Positions 11,546-23,196 of a stretch of 64,000 bases of DNA are shown here, one piece after another. Source of the stretch: Bicyclus anynana (lineage: Eukaryota; Arthropoda; Insecta; Lepidoptera; Nymphalidae); contig NC_069083.1 of the NCBI RefSeq assembly GCF_947172395.1, positions 3,008,501 to 3,072,500 of the forward strand. The letters are read 5' to 3'. Positions within the stretch are counted from its first letter, which is position 1, and every line of letters begins with the position of its first letter. Under the pieces are notes generated by a model. That model searched no databases and was not told the DNA's origin. It saw only the letters and a list, made by a program, of their open reading frames with translations. The position numbers were made by a program, and so were the translations under genes.

Positions 11546-11647
11546 TTAAGGTATTAAGTATGACCTAATTTCGTAGAATTGACTCATATTGTTTTAAACA
11601 TTTATGAACAAAGAGTCAATTCTACTAAATTAGGTCATAATACCTTA
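11546..11647. mobile_element. Short inverted-repeat element
   Basis: Arms of roughly 35-40 bp: AAGGTATTAAGTATGACCTA ... AGAATTGACTC against GAGTCAATTCT ... TAGGTCATAATACCTT, with about 27 bp between. Palindromic MITE or foldback remnant. Confidence 0.55.
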
Positions 11648-11961
11648 TTTTAACTTAACCATCATAAAAAAAAATCACTGTCAGAGTTTACCCAGTTTAC
11701 TTTTCAGGTAAGGATAAAACCCTTTACGATGTTAGTGTACTAAACTGTTTATTATTATATTACCTTACGTATTCACATTAATTCACTGAGAAATGTAAAT
11801 CGGTTGATTGGTTGGATGAACTTCATAAACAGCAGAATAGAGCTCCATCTTACCTGAAAACAAAAATTATATTATGAAACAATAGATGAAGAAATAAAAA
11901 GAAGTCGCAATGGTTGACATATAATTATTATTATTTATTTATTTATTATTATTAGACTCGA

Positions 11962-12126
11962 GAGCCGTGATAGCCCAGTGGATATGACCTCTGCCTCCGA
12001 TTCAAAACATTCAAAACATTAAAATGCACACAACTGAAAAGTTGGAGGTGCATGCCCCGGACCAGATTCGAACCTGCACCCTACGGAATCGAAGGCAGAG
12101 GTCATATCTTCTGGGCTATCACGGCA
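11962..12126. mobile_element. Two SINE-B heads in head-to-head inversion
   Basis: A plus-strand head (11962-12003) is followed after a short A-rich joint (ATTCAAAACATTCAAAACAT) by a minus-strand head and part body (about 12018-12126). The copies differ, so this is not a simple assembly mirror. Confidence 0.65.
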
Positions 12127-12339
12127 CGGTTCGCGCTCGGTTAGAAACAAATAATTTTCATTAGTTAACTTGGTAATCGGAATTCCTCATTTCCCTGTAA
12201 GAATATTTCTCCAAACAATCTACCACAGATTATGAGAATTCTTATGTTAATTTATTACAAGTTTCGCCCACGACTCGCCCCCGAGGCGCTGCGGCCTACT
12301 TGCGATAGCTTATATTAAACTTTTGTAATGTTTTGATAC

Positions 12340-12410
12340 TGCTTTTGAGACCCTTGATAACACAGTGGATATGAACTCTGCCTTCGATTCGGAAGGCGTA
12401 AGTTCGCACA
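12340..12410 (+). mobile_element. SINE-B head fragment
   Basis: CCTTGATAACACAGTGGATA and 'CTCTGCCTTCGATTCGGAAGG' match the SINE-B head with several substitutions. Confidence 0.45.
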
Positions 12411-13294
12411 AAACGGAAGGCAGTCTTACTAACAACTTTATCTAAATAATTAACTACGGAATTTGAATGCAATTTTTGTGCCCCGAGTGCGTTTTTAAGT
12501 TGGACGACTATAGATCTTTAAATAGTAATCATTACTTATCTGTTATAGTTTTCCTAATAATTTCATTTAGTATATAATAGGTATATCTTACTTCTCCCTG
12601 TTCTCTCTTTTTTCTTTTTCCTCTTCTATTTTCACGTATCCATATAATATTGTCGTAAATACTCGTAGGCATATAATTTAGTTGTTTGTTACTTTGCGAT
12701 TCCTGACTTTGGTAATATAAACATTGAAGGCAGTAATGTGTGGACTAAGAGCCCACAATAGCCAGACGCACCTCATTTTATGAAGGAAAGTTCGTCATTC
12801 TATGTGCCTGCCATAGGTAGGTACTTAAGTAAGTAGCGCAGCCAATTGTGGACTTTATACTAAAAGCATAAAGCATAGTTTTTTTTTTATATTTCTCGTT
12901 ATTTAAGAATACATATTCTCAGACTGGATACGTCATTGATATACCCCTCATGACATACCTGTCAATTGATGTATAAAATTCATTTTTATACTTGGAGGAT
13001 GAGGATCAGCTGGCCCATTCACTAATAATATCCACCTATTATAATTAACATTACATCAATAACAACAGCATTTATCGTATTCCGTAAAACCCATTGTTAA
13101 CGAAAATCACAACGTCAAACACACTTGTTAGTAATTTTGATCAGTTAGCAATAAGTAAATAGTGAATACATCCCGTGACTTTAGTATTATTAGTGTATTT
13201 CGGGTATACCTATCTACTAAAGTTACTCAGAGTTAGTTGGAGCCAGTTGGAGTCTTGAAACCTGCCACCACCAAACTCCAAAATTAACTTTTTT
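12411..13294. other. Unassigned stretch
   Basis: Pyrimidine-rich run near 12600-12640; otherwise AT-rich sequence with no gene or element identified. Confidence 0.4.
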
Positions 13295-13625
13295 GACGGC
13301 CTCCGTGGCGCAGTGGTATGCGCAGTGGGCTTACAAGACGGAGGTCCTGGGTTCGATCCCCGGCTGGGCTGATTGAGGTTTTCTTAATTTGTCCAGGTCT
13401 GGCTGGTGGGAGGCTTCGGCCGTGGCTAGTTACCACCCTACCGACAAAGACGTACCGCCAAGCGATTTAGCGTTCCGGTACGATGTCGTGTAGAAACCGA
13501 AAGGAGTGTGGATTTTCATCCTCCTCCTAACAAGTTAGTCCGCTTCCATCTTAGACTGCATCATCACTTACCATCAGGTGAGATTGTAGTCAAGGGCTAA
13601 CTTGTACAGAATAAAAAAAAAAAAA
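13295..13625 (+). mobile_element. SINE-A, full length
   Basis: Intact head (GACGGCCTCCGTGGCGCAGT), B-box GGTTCGATCCCCGGC, body and a poly-A tail. One of the best copies for a consensus. Confidence 0.85.
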
Positions 13626-14791
13626 CTACCGTACCTACGTAGGTACGGCACGTACCTATTGAAGGAGCATGCGCACACCAACTTTCAGCCAACATAAAAT
13701 GTGATAGGTATGTCTGGCTCTCGCATACTCTAGTTTGCGTGATTGTCCACCGGTAACCGTTGGCGAGATTTATTGTATAGACGCGTGTTAATCGAAAATG
13801 TCTACAAAAAGTTGCGCTGCCGTGTACATATAGTACGGTAGTAGTGCGGTTTTTGTGAGTAATGTGTTAATCTCTTTTTGCATTTGTTAGGTTTTTTTTT
13901 TCTTTATGGCTTCACATTATTCAAGTAATATTTTTTTTTATTTAAAATAATAAGAGGACGTTGGCACGACTTCGTCCGACCTTAGACCTCCGTAACCCGA
14001 CCCTGTCGCAAAATTCCTTCTTAACGGACGTTTACGAACTATAAACTACTAAATATAGTCCATCGTCTACCATTGTCCCGGGCTAAATTACATATAATAA
14101 AAAAAATACCGAAGAAAATTTATCGTATTTAGACACTTTTTCTTTGACATTTTAGGCCTGATAGCGTGTCGATGGCATATTTGTTTTACAAGTGATTCAT
14201 AAGTATTGGTAGCATTCAAACGATGTGGCACTTTCTGTTTCTTTGTTTCGTCATTTTTTTTGATAGATTACGCTGTTCGCGTGTGTTTTCTCCGGTATTA
14301 TTTGATGTTTCGGTGAATTGCATTACAGTAATGCGCGTCGCGATAATCGAATAATTCTACTGAAAAAATATACTGCCGCGTTGTTAAACGTCCAAAATAT
14401 AAACCCATTTGTAGATAATACACTAAAATCTTATTTTTTGAATCTTATCTTTAATTTTTTAAGAAACAAATCCTTTTTACTAATTAAAAATAATTTAAAA
14501 TTTAAAAAATATATCAGTTTTACCCCTGTGGATCCCGTTTCTGTTCGCATATACGGGGATAAAATACAGCCCTAGCCCTTGGGGATAGTGCAGCTTCCCA
14601 ACAATGATTTTTTGAAATCGGTTCAGTAATTTCAAAGCCTCTTCAAAGCAAACCAACAAACAGCAAAATCTTTCCTCATCATGACATTAAGTATTTAAAC
14701 AAACCCAGCTCTCTCGTTGCGGTGCTTTTGAATGACCAAGCAACCGGCGATCAAGGCTCCAGAGTGATAAAACTCCTCACAATACCGCCGA
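13626..14791. other. Unassigned, with a HelA-like fragment at about 14515-14660
   Basis: The 14515-14660 part reads, on minus, GGCTGTATTTTATCCCCG and 'ACGGGATCC' similar to the HelA 3' half. At 13958-14060 is a CGACTTCGTCCGACC motif shared with 39440-39540. The 85-codon frame at 14318-14575 is AT-rich and overlaps the fragment. Confidence 0.35.
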
Positions 14792-15066
14792 TTCATCATC
14801 ATTATCAATCCATATTCGGCTTACTGCTGAGCTCGAGTCTCTTCTCAGAATGAGAGGGGTTAGGCTAAATAGTCCACCACGCTGGCCCAATGCTGATTGG
14901 CAGACTTCACACACGCAGACAATTAAGAAAACTCTCTGGTATGCAGGTTTCCTAACGATGTTTTCCTACACCGTTTGAGACAACTGAAAAGTTGGGGTGC
15001 ATGCCCCGGACGCACACCCTCGGAATCGGAGGCAGCGGTCATATCCACTGGGCTATCCCGCTCTAG
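14792..15066 (-). mobile_element. SINE-B
   Basis: Tail side starts at ATCATCATTATCAATCCATA and the head ends at GGGCTATCCCGCTC. Internal deletion around the B-box (GGACGCACACCC). Confidence 0.7.
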
Positions 15067-15639
15067 CGCCGATTACGGGTTATTATTAGTACAAAGTTAT
15101 CATTAAATAGTCATCCTAAGCCTGCCCAGTTGGAGCTAAGCTTCATATACCTGAGCCGTTAAAGTAGGATGATAATGAAGATGATTAGTATAAAAAACGA
15201 CAACTACTAGTACTCAGATATTTTACGAAAAAGCGTAGTAGATTTTCAATGTGCCTAATATATTATTATTATTTAAAAACATTAATAATGTAGATATTCA
15301 AATGTAGTGCTCATAAACACAGGTGCGAGGTCAGCCAGCGGCGTGACGACGCTTAAAACGATGCTGGTTTTACGACTTAGATAACAGATCTTAATGTTGG
15401 ACTTTTACCTGACCATCTGGCCATGTATCATCACACAAGGCCAGGCCTCGTTCCGAATAGGAGTGAGGATCCATCTGAGAGACACCAAGCTGCTTCAACG
15501 CGGGGTGGTGAGCTTAGAGATATAATGTATGACTTTACTATCACTATCAGACTGTAATAATAATACAGGGTCCGACAACCGAGTGCTCTACGAGGCACCA
15601 GGGTAAAGCACCACCAATTTTTACATTATTTTCAGAGCT

Positions 15640-15720
15640 TTTTTGTATTTTTTACAAGTTAGCCCTTGAAGTTAGCATCTTACCTGATGGTAAGTGATGA
15701 TCCTCCTGCCAGTACTATGG
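15640..15720 (-). repeat. SINE-A or partner LINE tail fragment
   Basis: TTTTTTACAAGTTAGCCCTT and 'TTACCTGATGGTAAGTGATGA' match the shared 3' tail in reverse. Confidence 0.5.
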
Positions 15721-16033
15721 TAGGCAACTATGGAGACTACTAACTAATGGTCGTCGTGATTTCAGGAGGTAACAGGTTTTGAGATTCCCAATTGTGTATA
15801 TTTTTTTTTATATATTTCACGGAAAATCATTTCCTCAGATGCCAAACACTTTAAATTTAACTCAGCATACTTTATTAAACATATTTTGTAGTTAAGTGCT
15901 TTTATTGTAATGGACACAGCCAGAAGACATTTTTGTAAAATACAGTAAAATTTAATTTTTAGGTAGGTACTAATAACACAGAGTTAAGCCGTTTTTTGCT
16001 AGAAACCCTTATTTGTTCTTTAATAATGTTTTT

Positions 16034-16066
16034 CTAAGGCAGTGCGTCTATGAAGTAGACGCCACT
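16034..16066. repeat. Small imperfect palindrome
   Basis: GGCAGTGCGTCTA and TAGACGCCACTGCC flank a short loop, with one mismatch. Similar GGCGTGCAT/ACTGCC motifs occur at 32110-32275 and 55815-55855. Confidence 0.4.
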
Positions 16067-16521
16067 GCCAAACCACCATTGTCCAAACTGCCATGTTGCC
16101 TACCATAGTTTTCTATGAAAGGCTAGTTTCATGTGCCTACCATAGAAAACGATCTTTTGCAATATGAGGAAGGTCTGGCTCGTTTTAATAGTTTGTGTTA
16201 TATAGTGTGTGTTAATAGGATTTATATAGTGTGAACTCGCCTTTATAAATGAGAACTATTTCCCATAATGCGCCATAAAACTACTCGTACGTCATTCACA
16301 TAATATTATTCAGTAAATGAAAGAGAGCGGATGATCTAGTAACCTAATTTATCAAAATATATTCCAACGTGGAACAATTTTTATATTCTGTTTATGTTTT
16401 ATTTTATTATTTTTCGTTTCCTCTCAAACTGATTGGGTTTGAAGAAATTTCTGTGATACACGTATCTTTTTAAAATGAGGACGTTTTTAAATGTTTAATA
16501 GAAAATTTATCAATACACTAG

Positions 16522-16659
16522 CTATAGTCTCGCAAATTCGTTGATTACACTCCCATGATATGCGGGCGACAGGGGAAATCACTGCGCGGGTGAAAACGTG
16601 AACGCCCCCGGCCCGCGCGGACCATCGGAAGTGATACGAACGAACTTGCCAACCTATAG
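16522..16659. mobile_element. MITE with TATAG...GGCAA ends, copy 2
   Basis: CTATAGTCTCGCAAATTCGT at the left and its near inverse ACGAACTTGCCAACCTATAG at the right. Shorter interior than copy 1. Confidence 0.7.
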
Positions 16660-16660
16660 T

Positions 16661-16936
16661 TTCGTCATCAACCCATATTCGGCTCACTGCTGAGCTCGAG
16701 TCTCCTCTCAGAATGAGAGGGGTAAGGCCAATAGCTAGCCCAATGCGGATTGGCAGACTTCACAGACGCAGAGAATTTAGATAATTCTCTGGTATGCAGG
16801 TTTCCTCACGATGTTTTCCTTCAGTGTGTCAACTTTACCTGGGCCAGCGTGGTGGACTATTGGCCTAAACCCTCTCATTCTGAGCGGAGACTCGAGCTCA
16901 ACTGTAAGCTGAATATGGGTTGGTAATGATGATGAA
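16661..16936. mobile_element. SINE-B pair, inverted (3' ends outward)
   Basis: A minus-strand SINE-B 3' half (16661 to about 16830) is joined to a plus-strand SINE-B 3' fragment (about 16845-16936, ending GGGTTGGTAATGATGATGAA). The two tails point away from each other. Confidence 0.6.
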
Positions 16937-16949
16937 TGGTTAACCGAGC

Positions 16950-17150
16950 GCTCAGCTGTTTCACCCGCGTAGTTTTAATAGTAAAAAACGGAGACATAAT
17001 ATAGATTAGAACACTCACAACGTAAATATAATATAGATTAAAACTCACGAGTAAGGCTTTCTAGTGGTAAAATATATTTCAAAATTAGTTTATTAGATCT
17101 TGAGAATACCCCCTACAACTTTACCTCTTTATAATAATTAGTTCAGATGA
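16950..17150 (-). mobile_element. HelA-like fragment, diverged
   Basis: On minus: 'CGCGGGTGAAACAGCTG' near the end and 'TAAAGAGGTAAAGTTGTAGG' near the start, with unrelated AT-rich sequence between. Confidence 0.4.
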
Positions 17151-17233
17151 AACTATTATGAGACCTTTGTTAATCGCTTACTCCCAAAGTCACCATCGTC
17201 CCAATTCTACCAGCTACCGTATAATAACTATAA

Positions 17234-17422
17234 CTATAGTCTGGCAAGTTTGTTGATGACACTCCCATGATATGCGGGCGACGGGGGAAAAGACTGCGCG
17301 GGTGTGAAATCGTGCGACCAGGGAAGTGAGATGCATCAGTCGTTGGTTTTTATTTTTCGCTACACGCCCCCCGGCCCGCGTAGACCATCAGGAGTATTAC
17401 GAACGATGTTGCCAAGCTATAA
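17234..17422. mobile_element. MITE with TATAG...GGCAA ends, copy 3, with insertion
   Basis: Ends CTATAGTCTGGCAAGTTTGT and ACGATGTTGCCAAGCTATAA. Compared with copy 2, about 50 extra bases (around 17305-17365) sit in the interior. A 69-codon frame here is a by-product. Confidence 0.7.
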
Positions 17423-18009
17423 TAGCATTAGGTGATAAACTTTCAGCTTTTATAAAAGTCTACAGGCTTATATTTCAAAAATATTGGGAGAACAAAAAAC
17501 CTTACCGAGCCAGGACAACCAAAAGAAGCAGGTAATACGAACAACAACCTCAAGTAACAATAACTAAAATGCCATCATTGTAATCGTCTTTGATTCCAAA
17601 CAATTTATAGCCATTCCCAACCTCCTTTTGCCACAACAAATCCAAACAATTTATACAAGTAAAAACAATGGGGTGTAATTAAGGGGAATGGTCGCCAGTT
17701 GACATTTAATTTCCATTAATATAAGCGCAGAGTGGCATTCACTAAATGTTTTTCTATTACAGCGGCTTACTCCACAAAGGGTGCCTTTATTGTGTAACAT
17801 AGTTTCTTTACTTTCAAATTTAAATTCGTTTATTTCGAGTGAACTGTGCAAACGCTTTTGAAAAGTCCGTTGGCGCGATTCTACCAAAGGGAGTTACCGA
17901 GTAGTGCTAGAGACTGTAGGTAACTGAATTTGAACAAATAACAAACATTTCAACAACAATTCTCGTAAAATACGAGGAGCAATAGAAATTAGTCGTCACC
18001 CGAACTTTA

Positions 18010-18360
18010 ATCGGATCGTTTATGGTTGCTGCCGACAGCATGGAAACCGCTATTTCTTTCATTGTCACATATAACAAACTTGGAACAAGATATCGTTAGT
18101 TCGGTTTGCTTACAAGAAGACGAGTCTAATGAAGATGACATTAATGAACCGTCAGAGAGTGTAACGGAACCTTCGTTCCCCACCATTCAATCGCACTCCC
18201 AGCGCGCGATGCGAGCAGCTGTGCGTCGCGCCGCCACTTCGCAGTTTGGATCGTGCCGCGTTGCAAGAACCAGCTCTTGACTAAAGGCCCCGTAAGGGTT
18301 CGAAACTAATCGGGCATACTCCGACCTAATATAACGGGAGTTTTAGCCGTGTTTCATAAT
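18010..18360 (+). pseudogene. Probable LINE 3' end with short coding tail
   Basis: An 84-codon frame (18026-18280) ends in TGA. The block from about 18207 on (CGCGATGCGAGCAGC ... TTCGAAACTAATCGGGCATA) recurs at 22388-22600. The predicted tail, rich in D, E and S then R and A, is partly preserved in the other copy (R-A-A-x-R-A-A). Family not identified; the acidic N-terminal half could be unrelated. Confidence 0.4.
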
Positions 18361-19534
18361 TAATTAATATAAATTAACCAAACAGGTAAACTGTACACTC
18401 ATCCATATTACACTCTTAACTTAGTATTCCAGTATTCAAGTATTTTTAGACGCCTTGCGGCTCTAGACTGTAGTTTGGAGAGCCTTATGTCCTGTGGTCT
18501 TCAGCTGAAAATCATGATGATGACTTACCACACTATCTTATCTGACCAACTAATATTAAAATCTATTTTGAATTCGGCTAGTATATACCTAAATTCGAAA
18601 GTTTGTATAGAATTAATGAATGAACATTCGCACACAGATTATTAAAGTTGTACATACAACATTACAGATTTTTTTTATAATATTTAGATAGGTACCTAAT
18701 AAACAAACAAGTTAAATAGCTAGCAAGAAAATTTACTAACTAACAACATATACTTATAATATTTAAAATAAATCTTCAAAGAGAGGGGATATTATAATTC
18801 TTAGTAACAAAAACTTTAATGTGCGCCTAAAACCTAAAGCATCCAAATTTCGGCTACGGCTAATTTATAACATTGCGTGATGAGTAATTAAATCTTGGCC
18901 AACAAAAACGCGTGTCACGGCCCTAATTATGCGCCAATTATAATGGAGCAAGGCAGGAGCTGCAGCGACTTCCAGATTACCAGAGATACCATTTGTATTT
19001 TTTTAAATAAAGCATTGTGAACAAAATATGTACTTAGATACTGACTATTAATCGATGGCAGCCATTCCGAAACTGAACAGACGGTAGCGTATCAAAACTT
19101 TACCCATATTAAGTGTTACCGTCTCCAGTGCAAATACAAGTATAATATGTACCTACTTAAGTTGATAAAGCACCACTCTTTCTATCACCAAATAACATCT
19201 TTTCGGTGTGAATGGTACCTACAGTTGTCGGTAAAATTTAAAACACATATTCTTAAACACCTCAATGATGTGGCGGGGAATTGAAGGATGCGAAGATGGT
19301 ATTCCATTTGAAGGCAAGGGTTTATCACGTGAGATCAGACTGATGCCATGTGAGGCAGATGACGTTAAATAATATATCCAATCTCAATCAAGCACATTTA
19401 GCAATATATTTATAATTTATATTATTATTCATGTGATGGCCAAGTCAATCTATGTCATTTAAAATACGAGTATAAAAGATTTTTTATATTGTTATGTCAC
19501 TAAAAGATGTTGTTAGGTGTATCTAATTACGTAG
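18361..19534. other. Unassigned AT-rich stretch
   Basis: No shared repeat, gene or inverted repeat recognised. Confidence 0.4.
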
Positions 19535-19660
19535 TAACTTGAGACAGATGGTCCCTTAATTACAGACTGAATAACCGACTTGGTATTACATGGATCTCAC
19601 AACTTTTTACGGTAGAGTTGCGAGAATTGATATATTTTACAAGTATTGTTCTTGATGGTA
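19535..19660 (+). repeat. Dispersed repeat, mate of 4166-4325
   Basis: ACCGACTTGGTATTACATGG, 'ATCTCACAACTTTTTACGG' and 'TTGCGAGAATTGATATATTTT' are shared with the other copy in reverse orientation. Confidence 0.55.
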
Positions 19661-20262
19661 TTAGAATCTTTCGATAATTTCTCAGTAACGCAATATAACA
19701 TGACAGATTACAGACACAGAGAGACAGACTGATTACAAATAAGTCATTGAGAAGTATTTTTAATAGCGCTTTTAACGATTAATTATTTTTAAATTTTTTA
19801 ACATCTCGTGCAAATCGCCCGTTAATCTCATCTTACGCCACATTTACAATGTCCAAGTGACAAATTAGATATCGCTTCGAAAGAACTAGAGAATAGACGT
19901 TATAATGTCTCAGTAACTTCTGTTTTAAGTAAATTACAAATTACTTACAAAATACAGTTGCTTGTAACTCAGTGGGCTTATAAATAAATTAACATAATAT
20001 CGAAGGAGCGTTGGCCGTAAGATTAGCCAATAACTTTCTTAATACTCCCACTGCTAGTTACTTGTTGGTTCAACATTCTATTAAAGCAGCTCATTTACTA
20101 GATTAAGTAATTTGTTAATAATCATTTCGCATTAATTTTGAGTCAACTGTTATTGTCCCGACAGTCGTTTCAGCTAAAAGCTTTGAACAACGTCATATGA
20201 AGCTTTCGTTGAATCAAGGCGTAAGGGTAAGATTGTAAAATCTAGTTCTTCTCGAAACATAC

Positions 20263-20472
20263 TCAACATCCACATTTGTCATTGTGGTCTCGGACCAATT
20301 TGTTTGGACTTGCATCCCACTCAAATTCACCAACAAAATTGTCTGTCGTTTCTTGAGGGGGACGAGGTAAACTCACACATCGATATTTAGCACCAATAAA
20401 TATATCCTGTGTCATAACACTACATACAACTATAAATTTAAATCGTGATACACACACGTGTAATTTTAACAC
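20263..20472 (-). other. Unclassified open frame, 69 codons
   Basis: The frame includes S-L-P-R-P-P-Q-E-T and F-E-W-D-A-S-P near its middle and ends C-G-C. Amino-acid mix looks less random than the neighbouring AT-rich frames and the sequence is not repeated elsewhere in the window. No splice pair or family recognised; could be a chance frame. Confidence 0.15.
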
Positions 20473-20924
20473 AGTGAAACATCGATTCTATTTACGCAGT
20501 TTGTCTAAAAACGTTAGATCGTGATCATATATTTTTGACATAGGGGTAACGTCTAGCGAGGCAGGTCCTATGGGTAATTGGTCTGAGCGTTATGGTAGAT
20601 CATGTAGCGTTTGGATCGGCTTTCATCCTAAAACATGAACTAATTAATAATAATAATAAGTATTTTGTAAGTGTACATTATAAATGGTACTTTATTTTGA
20701 AAGCGCGATTAATGGTTTTCTTGCTAGGTTTTCAGCTTTCATTTTATGACAAAAAATGCTTTCCCAGCCGGAGGTAGAGTCACAACAAACAGTCGTACGT
20801 ACTTGATGTTTCATGTGTGTTATACTATACTAAAGCTACTTACTTAAAATAATCTTCTCTGGATTTAATTTAATAAATCAAATACAGATAATTCGATTAT
20901 TCTATACGGACCCTTACTTTATAT

Positions 20925-21029
20925 TATATACTCAAAGGCACAATTATCCGCCCACTTTGATATTACGCGAGTATATTAATATGATGCGAGTACATTAAAG
21001 TGGGCGAATAATTGTGCCTTTAGTATATA
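20925..21029. mobile_element. Small MITE, about 105 bp
   Basis: Terminal arms of about 30 bp: ACTCAAAGGCACAATTATCC ... CCCACTTTGAT and the inverse AAAGTGGGCGAATAATTGTG ... CTTTAGTATATA. The short middle has a repeated GCGAGTA motif. No coding capacity. Confidence 0.65.
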
Positions 21030-22279
21030 TCCAATTTCTCAAGGAATCCTTCCAAACGCAAGATAATACAACTAGAAAACTCAGATCAAATGCGTATTTA
21101 AATTTTAAACCAACTCTATAGGTGGAAGTTACCTGCGTATTGTTGACACGTTTGGCTTAGATTCGGTTTTAACGCATAAATATTTATAGCGATTAATTCG
21201 GTCCGTCAATTATAGTGGGTACCTTATTTAGAACCATTAGTTTACTTCGGATCGAGAACTCTCGGATTTGGATCGAATGCGGAACTAAATTAAACATACA
21301 AGCTAGCTTATTAGATTTATTAACTGCCACTCTCATATCTGAATGACATCGTTACATTATAACACACACTGAGTACTGATTTACTAATTAAAGTAAATAT
21401 AATTGCAGTTATGTAAAAAGAGCGATCACACTACATAGTAAGAATAAATAAATAATTTTTGATAAAAATAATTCAACTGACTTCCAACACAAAACCCACT
21501 AAAAAGCGAAAAAAGATATCGTATGTGCTACCTTCTGATCAGTTTGAAGGCGGTGTCATGCCATTAATGTATTATTGAAAGCCGTTTAAATTACTTACAA
21601 AATTTCTGTGTGTGGAAACTGGTTTTAAGTAATTAAAACATAACATTCAATTGACATCGTCATCGGCATCGGTTGAATTTTTTGACTGTTTCTTTTCCCT
21701 TCCCTTGGATACCATTGTGTAATTATTTTACTCCACTTGTCCTTTCAAGAAACTTATTTATTATTATACAATTAATATTAATTTTTGACTTAAATTGAAG
21801 TCGATTTATTTTATGCCATCAGCCGATAACCTTTTTAGCTAAAGGCCTTTTTCCCCTTGAAACTTGTTTGATTGTACTACAGAGATACAGGAAGACAATA
21901 AAACTTAACTATTCACTAAGCTTACGTCAACGCTAATTGTAAACATTTTTAAGTGGCATTAAAAAAAGAATGACGCACTTAACATTGGAACAAGTAAACA
22001 ATTTCATAATACGACACAATTATATTCACGATCATAAGCGCGAATTTTTCGTGACACATACTATACTTTTAACATCGAGACAAATAAAATTAGATTTCCA
22101 TTTATGCAAAGGGAATGCATTGTTCCTTTTACAATGCAACCTCAAAGTACAGTAAGTTACTTTGGAAATGCAACGCATAATAAGTGGTTAGGTTGGCGTA
22201 GAAGCAAACCGTGTTACTTATATTATATTTATCAAAATGAGACTTCCGTAACACAATAATATTTAGAAATATTTTTTTT
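21030..22279. other. Unassigned stretch
   Basis: Includes an AACTGACTTCCAACACAAAA motif at 21475, a common lepidopteran repeat start, but nothing else firm. The 61-codon frame at 21970-22155 has no recognisable domain. Confidence 0.4.
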
Positions 22280-22665
22280 ATCAACGATTTTAAACTAAAA
22301 AAAGTGATCCGAATTTAACTTCTACACTGAGCGCACACACGCACAATTTTGTGTTTACTTACGTTATTTATTTATGTGAATAGTTATTATGCGATGCGAG
22401 CAGCTGCGTGCCGCGCCGCCGGTTCGCAGTTTAGATCGTGCCGCGTTGCAAGACTAATATAAATATATATTACATATAATATAATATAAACCAGCTCATG
22501 ACTAAGGGCCCTGTATGGGCTCGAAACTAATCGGGCATAGTCCGACCTAATATCACGTGATTTTTAGCTGTGTTTCTCAATCAATTAATACAATTGGGCA
22601 CATTTGTTAGCCTCAGTTTCGACGCGCTAGTGACATATCTAACAATATAAAATCTTTGTTTTTCA
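22280..22665 (-). repeat. Dispersed repeat copy interrupted by another repeat
   Basis: The outer parts (22295-22375: AGTGATCCGAATTTAAC ... ACAATTTTGTGTTTACTTAC; and 22610-22665: GACATATCTAACAATATAAA) match 32930-33240 in reverse. Between them lies the block of the next entry. Confidence 0.55.
22388..22600 (+). mobile_element. LINE-like 3' end inserted in the repeat above
   Basis: Matches 18207-18345 (GCGATGCGAGCAGC; ATCGTGCCGCGTTGCAAGA; CGAAACTAATCGGGCATA). It carries a 36-bp AT-only stretch (about 22456-22491) not present in the other copy. Confidence 0.5.
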
Positions 22666-22679
22666 TGCTATTAGACTTG

Positions 22680-22892
22680 CAGCTGCCTTAATGATCTAGT
22701 AGTTAGCCTATAAGACTATAGATTCCTGTGTTCGAGTCTTGAGTCGGGCTGTAAAATGGAAGTTTCATTCTTCGAAGACATTCTAAATGCATGCAAATGA
22801 GGGTTTGGTGGTGTTAACTTCGTGCTTCGGAGAGCACATGAGTAAGCTGGCCCAGTCATTATTACCCTAAACCAATACACCATTTAATAACA
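22680..22892 (+). mobile_element. tRNA-derived SINE (fourth family)
   Basis: Head TGATCTAGTAGTTAGCC with GTGTTCGAGTCTTGAGTCGG as B-box-like part, then a body with 'GAGCACATGAGTAAGCTGG'. It runs into the (ATG)n array, which is probably its expanded tail. Confidence 0.55.
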
Positions 22893-23005
<113 letters not shown>

Positions 23006-23034
23006 GGGTCCAGTTTTTCTAGAAAGGATTTTTA

Positions 23035-23196
23035 GATCAGGATTGGATTCTCTTTCTACAAACGCTAACGCTTCGAAAACTAGAAAAATGTATGGGAATG
23101 ACAGATCCGCGACAATTTGATCATGTGACCTATCGATAACAAATGTAACACGTTTATAAATTTTCGAAGCGTTTGCGATTGTAGAAAGAGAATTTC
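23035..23196. mobile_element. MITE with TTCTCTTTCTACAA inner arms
   Basis: GATTCTCTTTCTACAAACGC ... GCTTCGAAAA at the left and the inverse TTTTCGAAGCGTTTGCGATT, then GTAGAAAGAGAAT, at the right. Its right terminus is cut off by the SINE-A at 23197. Further pieces lie at 23520, 49425 and 49960. Confidence 0.6.
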
